From NCBI GenBank assembly GCA_905373625.1, contig CAJPTS010000048.1, forward strand, positions 1-9,768: 9,768 bases of DNA, given 5' to 3'. This document shows positions 1 through 5,951 of this stretch, piece after piece (within the stretch, counting starts at the first letter, position 1; every line of letters starts with the position of its first letter). The stretch is from Bacteroidia bacterium (GTDB lineage: Bacteria > Bacteroidota > Bacteroidia > Bacteroidales > CAJPTX01). A program made the position numbers and the translations under genes. The notes beneath the pieces are model-generated. The model was not told the DNA's origin, made no database searches, and saw only the letters and a list, made by a program, of their open reading frames with translations.

Positions 1-2
1 AG

Positions 3-488
3 GCAGAACTGCTTCCCATCCCTTTAACGTTGCCAATTCTTAGCACGGTGATAACCAATTTTGAAAAAAACGGCTCTCCTCTCGTACGCGATCTCGTAAA
101 AGAACACGGAAATTCGTTTGATCTCTTTGTTATTACCGAAAAGGGCGTTTACCAACATGACCCTGAGAAAAAGCAACTCAATCTACTCGCTGAGGGAGAT
201 TGTAGAGACCGATTCGTGGGCGAACGCAAGGAGTTGAGCGAAGCAAAATGCTTCTTAGTTGCAACAGTAAAGTCCTTGAAAGCACTCAAGTTGTCACAAG
301 AGTTGCGCGAGACGCGGAGTACGCTGACAAATGACGTCAGGGAAACAACTCGTCCAGTTGAGCCTAGTCAAGCCGATGGCAATGAGGAAAAGAGCGAGGA
401 AAAACCACTTATGCAAGTTGCAGACCTGCAATTCCCGCAGTATGCCATCCTCCTCGTCGCAAAAGAGTATGACTTTGATACCAAATAG
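3..488 (+). CDS. C-terminal part of an unrecognised protein (5' end outside window)
   Basis: The reading frame is open from the left edge (it begins AELLPIPLTLPIL) and ends at TAG 486-488. The TTG at position 30 is only an internal codon that could serve as a start, so I treat the gene as 5'-truncated by the window; about 161 residues are visible. The middle part (DLFVITEKGVYQHDPEKKQL, then AEGDCRDRFVG) weakly recalls the segment of SagB-type nitroreductases that reads 'GvYlYDpekh-L'. The flavin-binding C-terminal part of that family is not visible. Instead there is a charged, low-complexity linker (roughly RPVEPSQADGNEEKSEEKPL) and a short hydrophobic end (YAILLVAKEYDF). No signal peptide or membrane helix is visible in this part. 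The function is unknown and the nitroreductase resemblance may be chance. A strong terminator follows 10 bases after the stop. Confidence 0.7.
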   Translation, partial: AELLPIPLTLPILSTVITNFEKNGSPLVRDLVKEHGNSFDLFVITEKGVYQHDPEKKQLNLLAEGDCRDRFVGERKELSEAKCFLVATVKSLKALKLSQELRETRSTLTNDVRETTRPVEPSQADGNEEKSEEKPLMQVADLQFPQYAILLVAKEYDFDTK

Positions 489-497
489 CCCCGACTC

Positions 498-534
498 AAA
501 AAAAGGCGTACGCTGCGGTGTACGCCTTTTTTTT
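498..534 (+). terminator. Rho-independent terminator, bidirectional in form
   Basis: A perfect stem GGCGTAC (505-511) / GTACGCC (520-526) closes an 8-base loop. Seven A (498-504) before it and eight T (527-534) after it lengthen the stem and supply the T-tract. It lies 10 bases after the stop of the first gene and separates that gene from yebC. The A-run means it could also work on the opposite strand, but no - strand gene ends here. Confidence 0.92.
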
Positions 535-561
535 GCTTTACGGAGTTGATAGCTCGTTCCC

Positions 562-593
562 GCGTAAAGTTGCAAGAATGCTGTTTTTTACGC
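562..593. repeat. Inverted repeat upstream of the yebC promoter box
   Basis: GCGTAAA (562-568) and TTTACGC (587-593) are perfect 7-base arms around an 18-base spacer. The spacer contains a small nested pair, GCA (572-574) / TGC (579-581). The right arm ends 6 bases before the proposed -7 box, so the repeat covers the -33 region. It may be an operator, a hairpin or chance; nothing in the window identifies a binding protein. Confidence 0.35.
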
Positions 594-599
594 TTTCGC

Positions 600-607
600 T
601 AACTTTG
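600..607 (+). promoter_or_regulatory. Probable Bacteroidota -7 box of the yebC promoter
   Basis: TAACTTTG matches the Bacteroidota -7 consensus TAnnTTTG exactly and lies 24 bases before the yebC ATG, which predicts a 5' leader of under 20 bases. No good TTTG -33 element is visible at the usual distance. It is placed after the terminator of the preceding gene, as expected for a new transcription unit. Confidence 0.6.
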
Positions 608-631
608 CAGTGTGCAAAAAATAAATTTTAG

Positions 632-1396
632 ATGTCAGGGCATAATAAATGGTCGACGATTAAGCGTAAAAAAGGCGCTGCTGATGCAAAGCGCAGTAAA
701 GCTTTTTCGCGAGTTTTGAAAGAAATAACAATTGCTGTAAAAGAAGGCGGATCAGACATCAATGGAAATCCGCGTCTCCGCGTGGCGGTCAATAATGCCA
801 AGGGTATCAATATGCCCAAGGATAATATCGAGCGTGCTATCAACAAGGCGGAGAAAGAGCCAGAATCGCTCCAAGAGATCACATTTGAGGGGTACGGACC
901 AGGAGGTATTGCAATCTTCATCGAGTGTTTGAGCGATAACAATAACCGTACAGTGAGTAACATCCGTTCCATTTTTACCAAACGCAACGGATCGCTGGGC
1001 ACAAACGGATCGCTGAGTTTCCTCTTTGCGCAGAAAGGCGTATTTGAATTAAGCGCAGAGGACGTTGCCAAAATAGGTCTTAATGACGAAAGTTTAGAGC
1101 TGGAGCTCATTGAAGGGGGCGCGGAGGACATAGAGCGAGACGAGGACGCAATCATTGTTCGTACGGCGCTAGAAGATTTTGGCGCTATGCAGAAGCGTCT
1201 GGAAGGTTTGGGGATAACCCCAAAGAATGCCGAATTACAACGTATTCCTAACGATTACAAGGCGCTACCCGTCGAAGACGCGTTGAAAGTCTTCCGTCTC
1301 GTACGCGAATTCGAAGATAATGATGACGTGCAGAGCGTTTATCATAATCTGGAAATGACAGACGAGCTGGCGGCAGCGCTCGAAAATGAGGACTAA
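632..1396 (+). CDS. yebC: YebC/PmpR (TACO1) family protein
   Basis: This is a cytoplasmic YebC-family protein of 254 residues, close to the usual 240-250. The family was long annotated as a transcriptional regulator; later work on bacterial and mitochondrial (TACO1) members supports a ribosome-associated role in translation of proline-rich stretches. Signatures seen are the N-terminal GHNKWSTIKRKK (residues 3-14), MPKDNIERAI (61-70), FEGYGPGG (85-92), RTVSNIRSIFTK (106-117) and GSLGTNGSLSFLF (120-132), followed by the acidic alpha/beta domains. The C-terminal half is rich in Asp/Glu, as in the family. The ATG follows an A/T-rich leader without a Shine-Dalgarno sequence. The lipoprotein gene begins 41 bases downstream and is probably on the same transcript. 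The gene is intact and the family assignment is secure; the molecular role in this organism is inferred. Confidence 0.97.
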   Translation: MSGHNKWSTIKRKKGAADAKRSKAFSRVLKEITIAVKEGGSDINGNPRLRVAVNNAKGINMPKDNIERAINKAEKEPESLQEITFEGYGPGGIAIFIECLSDNNNRTVSNIRSIFTKRNGSLGTNGSLSFLFAQKGVFELSAEDVAKIGLNDESLELELIEGGAEDIERDEDAIIVRTALEDFGAMQKRLEGLGITPKNAELQRIPNDYKALPVEDALKVFRLVREFEDNDDVQSVYHNLEMTDELAAALENED

Positions 1397-1437
1397 TCTA
1401 TTAGATTGAAATCAAAAATACGGCAACTCTTACTGTA

Positions 1438-1920
1438 ATGGCGAGGAGGCGTGCTTTCGCAGGAGTTGTCCTGTTTATATTTTCTACTCTGGTGTTTTGG
1501 GGCTGTTCTAGCCCTGAAGCACCGAGTGTTGTTAAAGTAAATGATGTGAAATTGAATGCCCTAACTGACATTCAGTTCTCGTTAACCGTACGAAATTCTA
1601 ACCCTAAAAAATTAACTATCAAAAAAATTAAAGCACAGCTCTGGTTAGATGATGCCCCCATTGCACAGCTCTCGTTAAGTGAGCCGATCATCTTACCTAA
1701 GCAATCAGAGACTACGGTAAATAGTTCTTTGGCGCTCGAGTTTCGTTCGGAATCAGATGAACTTCGCATCATGTTTGCGGCAGCAACGTGGCATAGTCAC
1801 AAATGGGAAGTCTCGCTCTCGGCTCACGGGCGTTATGGTTTAATACCTTTTCATAAGACCCTTTCTCGCCGTCCCTTAGAAGACTTCCAACGCGAGTTTC
1901 AGCTCCCCGCTTTCTTTTAG
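1438..1920 (+). CDS. Small lipoprotein with LEA type 2 / WHy-like domain
   Basis: The protein has 160 residues. It starts with MARRRAF (basic n-region), a hydrophobic stretch to residue 20, then FWGC with the likely lipidated Cys23. This is a slightly atypical lipobox, with aromatic residues at -2 and -3. Residues after the Cys (SSPEAPS) are not the acidic/Lys-rich surface-export signal known in Bacteroidota, so a periplasm-facing lipoprotein is more likely. Residues about 32-110 look like a LEA_2/WHy fold: VKVNDVKLNALTDIQFSLTV, then RNSNPKKLTIKKIKAQLWLD, an alternating beta pattern with the typical Asn-Pro. Such bacterial proteins are mostly uncharacterised. The C-terminus (RPLEDFQREFQLPAFF) is unusual only in ending with aromatic residues. 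It follows yebC by 41 bases with no terminator between, suggesting co-transcription. The domain call rests on pattern, not a profile search. Confidence 0.85.
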   Translation: MARRRAFAGVVLFIFSTLVFWGCSSPEAPSVVKVNDVKLNALTDIQFSLTVRNSNPKKLTIKKIKAQLWLDDAPIAQLSLSEPIILPKQSETTVNSSLALEFRSESDELRIMFAAATWHSHKWEVSLSAHGRYGLIPFHKTLSRRPLEDFQREFQLPAFF

Positions 1921-1962
1921 CACAAAGATCCTTTCAGGCTAGTGTCTGCGGCGAGAGCAGTA

Positions 1963-2027
1963 CTGTCTGTTAAGCATCTCTTATAACGGCGAAACGAGAT
2001 TCTGTCTGTTTGTTATAATGCGCAAAC
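1963..2027. repeat. Imperfect direct repeat, two copies
   Basis: Copy 1 (1963-1995) reads CTGTCTGTT, 9 bases, TTATAA, then CGGCGAAAC. Copy 2 (2002-2027) reads CTGTCTGTT, 2 bases, TTATAA, then TGCGCAAAC. The order of blocks is the same and only the first spacer differs in length. Copy 2 also contains the inverted repeat CTGTTTG/CAAACAG. It looks like a local duplication that has diverged. Confidence 0.5.
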
Positions 2028-2049
2028 AGCTGTGTTGCTTGAGAAATTC

Positions 2050-2080
2050 GGGGGCGGTTACATACGTCAGTACGCTCCCC
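2050..2080. other. Bulged 10-pair stem-loop
   Basis: GGGGGCG (2050-2056) pairs with CGC-T-CCCC (2073-2080), leaving one bulged T. The stem continues inward as TAC (2059-2061) / GTA (2070-2072) around an 8-base loop. No T-run follows on either strand, so it is not a classical terminator; it could be part of a structured RNA. Confidence 0.4.
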
Positions 2081-2170
2081 TTGCCCTCATCCTTAGAGCC
2101 TTGCATTTTACGCATTCTGAACACATCTAAAGGTGTGCGTGTTAAATTTCTATTTCGGCACACTCTCCTA

Positions 2171-2211
2171 CAAAAAGACACTTTGACTCTTAAAGTTACG
2201 CCCGCAGGGCG
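2171..2211 (-). terminator. Weak candidate terminator of the transglycosylase unit
   Basis: Read on the - strand after the gene that stops at 2281, there is a hairpin CGCCC-TGC-GGGCG (2211-2199), then an AT-rich pair ACTTT/AAAGT (2196-2192/2184-2180), then five T (2176-2172) just beyond. Each stem is only 5 pairs, so the call is weak. Its distance from the stop resembles that of the better terminators in this window. Confidence 0.25.
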
Positions 2212-2280
2212 ATGTTCTTCTAGCTTTTACTTTTAGTTTACGTTGTACTTGGTTTTGCCTACTAATCCCCCTGTTATAAA

Positions 2281-3240
2281 CTACTCTTCGTATGCGCTGC
2301 GAGCAGTATTATCCAAAATTCGTAACGTATAAGGCGTATCGGGGGTGGCAGAGAGTTTTGTACTCCGCAGCCACGGGTTTAGACGACGTAACATTTTGTA
2401 GTTAGTATTTTGCTCGTGGGCAAAAGCCGCCAAATCGGTAATTGTACTATCTACTTGTATAGTGCAGTATGGATAAGGTTTATAACGCTCCTCGGGGCGC
2501 AAATGAAACCCATAGAGCTCGGGATTCTCAAGCACAAGTTTGAGCGCCAATATTCGGTAGAAATAGCGTCCCGTCTCAATGTTCAGGTGAAGGTCGTAAT
2601 AACTCCGCTCGGCTTGTTTAGTTGCGCTCCGTTGTAAGCCGCTCATCCCCATATTATATGCCGCGGCAGCCATTGCCCAGCTCCCGAACTGGTTGTACGC
2701 TGCTTTTAGATATCGGCAAGCAGCATTAGTCGAAGCAACGATATCATAACGTTGATCTACTTCGTCATTTATCACAAGACCGTATTCCTTCCCTGCACGC
2801 TCAAGGAACTGCCACAAGCCTGCGGCCTTAGAAGGCGAATAAGCACGCTCATTAAGCGAACTCTCGGCTACGGCAAGGTACTTGAGGTCTGAAGGAATGC
2901 CATTTTCGCGCAGAATAGATTCAAACTCTGGGAAGTAGCGCGTCATGCGCTTTAGCATCTGTAAGATCTGACTGTGCCAATTGCTCGCCACACAGAGCTC
3001 ATAGTCGAGACTCTCGCGCACATCAGTATTCTCTAAGGGTACACGCTCGCCAGCAAAAAAAAGCTCTTTCGGAATTGGGGGTTGTCCCACATAACTCGTT
3101 AACGTTTGTGGTGTCTGTGATTCGCTTCGCGCCGTTGTGAAGTATAATTCTCCCCCAAAGTAGTAGAAAAGACACTGAAGCAGAAGTAAGAGAAAGACTA
3201 ATCCACCAGCTATTCCTCCGAGTCGCACCACCCATTTCAT
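2281..3240 (-). CDS. MltD-like lytic transglycosylase (GH23 / SLT domain)
   Basis: This enzyme should cleave the MurNAc-GlcNAc bond of peptidoglycan, giving 1,6-anhydro-MurNAc ends. Of its 319 residues, 8-29 form a hydrophobic anchor, so the catalytic part faces the periplasm. The SLT domain covers about 95-245: the catalytic Glu126 lies in LAVAESSLN, followed by SPSKAAGLWQFLERAGKEYG (135-154), YDIVASTNAACRYLKAAYN (165-183) and WAMAAAAYNMG (188-198), the expected block order. The C-terminal part (about 258-310; TITDLAAFAHEQNTNYKMLR, then LNPWLR) resembles the degenerate LysM-like end seen in other Bacteroidota homologues. E. coli MltD is much longer and has two clear LysM domains. It is last in a row with the rhomboid and Na/Pi genes, 144 bases after the rhomboid stop. 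There is no Cys lipobox, so it is anchored by the helix. Family and active site are clear. Confidence 0.93.
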   Translation of the reverse strand: MKWVVRLGGIAGGLVFLLLLLQCLFYYFGGELYFTTARSESQTPQTLTSYVGQPPIPKELFFAGERVPLENTDVRESLDYELCVASNWHSQILQMLKRMTRYFPEFESILRENGIPSDLKYLAVAESSLNERAYSPSKAAGLWQFLERAGKEYGLVINDEVDQRYDIVASTNAACRYLKAAYNQFGSWAMAAAAYNMGMSGLQRSATKQAERSYYDLHLNIETGRYFYRILALKLVLENPELYGFHLRPEERYKPYPYCTIQVDSTITDLAAFAHEQNTNYKMLRRLNPWLRSTKLSATPDTPYTLRILDNTARSAYEE

Positions 3241-3268
3241 CGTCGCTCTTGTATTGTTTATCTTGCGA

Positions 3269-3276
3269 TAAAGGTA
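3269..3276 (-). promoter_or_regulatory. Possible -7 box of the transglycosylase gene
   Basis: On the - strand TACCTTTA matches TAnnTTTG at 7 of 8 positions and ends 28 bases before the ATG. There is no obvious TTTG -33 element. The 144-base gap after the rhomboid gene leaves room for a separate promoter, but read-through from upstream is equally possible. Confidence 0.3.
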
Positions 3277-3384
3277 GGCATTTTGAGCCTCTTTTTCAGT
3301 GTAGCAGTACTTGATTGGAGTATGCCCTCGCCAATAGGTATTCTGTACGTTAATTTTTACGGGTAGAGGAGCTGCTAATCTCTT

Positions 3385-4059
3385 CTAACGCAGACTTCTG
3401 TAGCGAATTTTCCAATTCGGAAGTCCCGTATGTGAAGAAGAGAAATTGTATGCTGAGGGCGTCCCAAAAGCGGCAGATTGCTCGTTTGTCTCGACTTTTT
3501 GCCCGAACGCAAGTACCAGTCCGACCAGAGCACCAGAAAGATGTCCTTCCCACGAAATCGCCTCCTCGTTAGGGAAGATACCCCAGAGCATACTCCCATA
3601 GGAAAATGTGACGAGCAGCGAAAGTGCGGCAAGCGTTTTTCTGTGCACGCGCCAGCCCCGGAAAATCAAATAAACGCCAAATACATATATCAAACCACTC
3701 GCGCCTATATGATATGAGGGGCGCGCGATAATCCACGTTAAAATGCCGCTACAAAGCCATCCTATAAGTAATACTTGGAAAGCCTCGCGCGGATAAAAAT
3801 AGAAAACGGCAACTCCCATGAGAGCGAGCGCAATACTATTGGAGAGTGCGTGCTCCAGATCGGCATGTATGAAAGGGCTAAGGACTATCCCGACGAGCCC
3901 GCCGACCGTTCTCGGGTAAATGCCTAACCAGTAAAAAGACCCCCCCTCGGAATTAAGCGCTAAAAAGTACACAAGCCACAACAGAACAAGAAGAAGTGCT
4001 GGGACTAAAATACTTATTCCCAAGCGCCTCTTGGCTATTTGTTCGCTTAATGATTGCAC
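3385..4059 (-). CDS. Rhomboid family intramembrane serine protease
   Basis: A 224-residue inner-membrane protease of the rhomboid family, which cleaves transmembrane segments of other proteins. Six or so hydrophobic helices can be seen, starting at about 15-34 and 52-63. Signatures: H65-x4-H70-x3-N74 (HADLEHALSN, the helix-2 motif), catalytic Ser121 in HIGASGLIYVFG, and catalytic His173 in WEGHLSGALVG. The full Ser-His dyad is therefore present. About 38 residues follow the last helix as a Ser/Asn-rich polar tail. The start is GTG (4057-4059): an in-frame TAG lies at 4081-4083 upstream and no ATG occurs before the first helix. It begins 11 bases after the stop of the Na/Pi gene, so the two are surely co-transcribed. 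The substrate is unknown; the neighbouring envelope proteins are possible but unproven targets. Confidence 0.93.
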   Translation of the reverse strand: MQSLSEQIAKRRLGISILVPALLLVLLWLVYFLALNSEGGSFYWLGIYPRTVGGLVGIVLSPFIHADLEHALSNSIALALMGVAVFYFYPREAFQVLLIGWLCSGILTWIIARPSYHIGASGLIYVFGVYLIFRGWRVHRKTLAALSLLVTFSYGSMLWGIFPNEEAISWEGHLSGALVGLVLAFGQKVETNEQSAAFGTPSAYNFSSSHTGLPNWKIRYRSLR

Positions 4060-4070
4060 GAAAAAGATAT

Positions 4071-5816
4071 TTACTGGTTGCTATCCTCTTCCGTCTCGTC
4101 TTCGGGCATCGCCTTCTCTAGAAGTCCCATCTCGGCTATGTCTTCAGATACATTGATAATGTGGTCACCCATACGCTCACACTGCGAATACAAATCGCTG
4201 TAGAATACACCCGCCTCGTACGTATAAATCCCGTTTTCTACGTTATTTAGATGCTTCTTTTTAAGCTCATTGCGGTAATGGTCAATATCTTCTTCGCATT
4301 TCTTTGCCGCGTCTAGATTCGTGACCAAATTATCAGCAAGGTTATCTGTCATTACTCGGAACGCTCTGTCCACGAGATCCATCATCGTGTCTAAATGCGT
4401 TAGTATGTACTCGTTGAACCAGATATTTGCTTCACTCTTCCGTTTCAATATTTTCCCAGCATTGTGACAACAGTCTGCGATGCTCTCGATGTCGCTGATT
4501 ATTTTCATGAGAGCGCCGACCTCTAGGCGTGCCTTATCACTCAATTCAGAAGTATGCAAGCGTCCCAAGTAATTGCCGATCTCCACCTCCATGCGGTCGC
4601 TGATATTCTCGTACTTAAGAATGCGCTCATAGGTCTTAGGGAGTTCTTTTTCATTGGCAGGATCTAGCATCCGCTGTACAAAGCCAAACATGCGGTGTAC
4701 GCGTCGTCCGTAATCAGCCACCTCTTTCCAAACCGAGAGGAGCGCAATTTCGCCCGTTGGTATATAATCGTGACCAATGAAGCGCAGGCGATACTCCTCG
4801 TCCTCGGTCTCTTTTTGTGGCAGGAGGCGTTTCACCAGTTTTACCAACTGCGGCGTAAACCAAACCATAACAAGGGTATTGACAATATTGAAACACGTAT
4901 GGAAAACGGCGAGAGCTACGGGGGCACTAGCTGGGTTCGTCATGGGGGAGGCTATGCCAAATAGCTGTAAGCCATCAATTAGCATGTTGAGGAAGGGGGT
5001 AAAAAAGATAAGCACCCATACCACCCCCAATACATTAAATACGAAGTGGAATAGAGCGGTCTGGCGTGCAGAGGTATTACCCACGGAGGCGGCAATAATA
5101 GCTGTAATGGTGGTGCCCACATTTTCGCCTAGAATCATAGCAGCCGCCATACTGAAGTCGATCCACCCATTTGCACACATGAGTAGCGTCAAAGCCATCG
5201 TTGCCGACGAGGACTGTATGACGACCGTGAGCCCAATACCAATGACCACAAAGAGAAGGATGGACCATATGCCGAGTTGCGTATAGTGCGAGAGTGCTTC
5301 TAAGACTTGGGGGTATTGTGACAAATTGGGCACGGAGTCCTTAAGGAACATCAAGCCTAAAAAGAGTAGCGAGAAGCCTAAGACCATCTCGCCGATGGAG
5401 TGAAGGTTATTTTTCTTGCTGAAGAGAAATGGGACGCCGATCCCGAGCAGTGGGAGTGCCATTAGCCCCAGATCTATTTCAAAACCGACCAGCGAGATAA
5501 TCCAAGCCGTGACCGTGGTTCCGATATTCGCACCCATAATAACGCCAACGGCCTGCGAAAGCGACAAGAGCCCCGCATTCACAAAACTAACCACCATGAC
5601 CGTGGTAGCCGAAGACGACTGTATCACAACCGTGACGAGTAGTCCCGTAAGTATACCTTTAACACGAGTACTCGTCATGGCGGCAAGCAGATTGCGCATT
5701 CGCTTCCCCGCCACCTTCTGCAACGCCTCGCTTAGGAGTTTCATCCCATACAAGAAGATGCCTAAGGCGCCCACGAGTGTGAAAATCGAAATAAGTACTT
5801 GTATCACTCCAGCCAT
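4071..5816 (-). CDS. Na/Pi cotransporter family protein with C-terminal PhoU-like domain
   Basis: An inner-membrane protein of 581 residues, presumed to move phosphate with sodium (PF02690-type family; NptA and E. coli YjbB are relatives). Two inverted transport repeats are visible: QSSSATT (66-72) with GANIGTT (95-101), and QSSSATM (201-207) with GENVGTT (230-236). Hydrophobic helices fill residues 5-330. From about 350 to 565 a soluble helical PhoU-like domain follows, with the typical metal-site pattern CERMGDHIINVSEDI (546-560) and a related ESIADCCHNAGKIL (444-457). The C-terminus is acidic. The length fits the transporter-plus-PhoU class. It is the first gene of the row with rhomboid and transglycosylase, and is separated from kbl by 135 bases that include the kbl terminator. 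No clear TAnnTTTG box is visible in the 42 bases between that terminator and the ATG. In some relatives the real direction is phosphate export; sequence cannot tell. Confidence 0.95.
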   Translation of the reverse strand: MAGVIQVLISIFTLVGALGIFLYGMKLLSEALQKVAGKRMRNLLAAMTSTRVKGILTGLLVTVVIQSSSATTVMVVSFVNAGLLSLSQAVGVIMGANIGTTVTAWIISLVGFEIDLGLMALPLLGIGVPFLFSKKNNLHSIGEMVLGFSLLFLGLMFLKDSVPNLSQYPQVLEALSHYTQLGIWSILLFVVIGIGLTVVIQSSSATMALTLLMCANGWIDFSMAAAMILGENVGTTITAIIAASVGNTSARQTALFHFVFNVLGVVWVLIFFTPFLNMLIDGLQLFGIASPMTNPASAPVALAVFHTCFNIVNTLVMVWFTPQLVKLVKRLLPQKETEDEEYRLRFIGHDYIPTGEIALLSVWKEVADYGRRVHRMFGFVQRMLDPANEKELPKTYERILKYENISDRMEVEIGNYLGRLHTSELSDKARLEVGALMKIISDIESIADCCHNAGKILKRKSEANIWFNEYILTHLDTMMDLVDRAFRVMTDNLADNLVTNLDAAKKCEEDIDHYRNELKKKHLNNVENGIYTYEAGVFYSDLYSQCERMGDHIINVSEDIAEMGLLEKAMPEDETEEDSNQ

Positions 5817-5845
5817 AAAGACTTAGTTTTTAGAATTTTATGTTT

Positions 5846-5898
5846 GATAAAATGCAAAAGCGAGAGGCAGCACTCCCACAGAGTTCTGCGCTCTCGCT
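5846..5898 (-). terminator. Terminator after kbl
   Basis: The outer stem AGCGAGAG (5859-5866) / CTCTCGCT (5891-5898) is perfect. It continues inward as GCAG (5867-5870) / CTGC (5886-5889) and ACTC (5872-5875) / GAGT (5881-5884), with single-base bulges and a 5-base loop. On the - strand it is followed by TTTGCATTTTATC. It lies 54-93 bases after the kbl stop. The + strand side has no T-run. Confidence 0.8.
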
Positions 5899-5951
5899 CC
5901 GTAACTTAGTTCGTCATCGTATTCATGACAAACAAAATAGGCATGGACGTA

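Larger units (their letters stand above)
1921..2280. other. 360-base convergent intergenic stretch without a supported gene
   Basis: This lies between the stop of the + strand lipoprotein gene and the stop of the - strand transglycosylase gene. It holds an imperfect direct repeat (1963-2027), a perfect 7-base inverted repeat CTGTTTG/CAAACAG (2006-2012/2023-2029), a longer bulged stem-loop (2050-2080), an inverted repeat GTGTGC/GCACAC (2133-2138/2158-2163) and a GC-rich mini-hairpin (2199-2211). Open frames of 66 codons (- strand, 2181-1981) and 72 codons (+ strand, 2018-2236) exist but resemble no family I know. It is longer than needed for two terminators, so a small RNA, a dispersed repeat or a decayed gene is possible. 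Confidence 0.6.

Noticed and set aside
628..1155. 175-codon - strand frame opposite yebC
   Set aside because: yebC is unambiguous, and the antisense product is a low-complexity Ser/Leu/Arg shadow.
1981..2236. Two opposing small open frames (66 codons on the - strand, 72 on the + strand) in the convergent interval
   Set aside because: They overlap each other, match no family I recognise, and have no promoter box or hydrophobic or periodic pattern typical of a real small protein. The interval is better described by its repeats and stem-loops.
4777..5286. 169-codon + strand frame opposite the Na/Pi gene
   Set aside because: It lies wholly inside a clearly identified transporter gene on the other strand, and its product is a Ser/Thr/Ile-rich antisense shadow without any motif.
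5817..5858. Promoter of the Na/Pi gene
   Set aside because: A TTTG occurs on the - strand (5858-5855) but no TAnnTTTG box follows at an acceptable distance, so no promoter is called.
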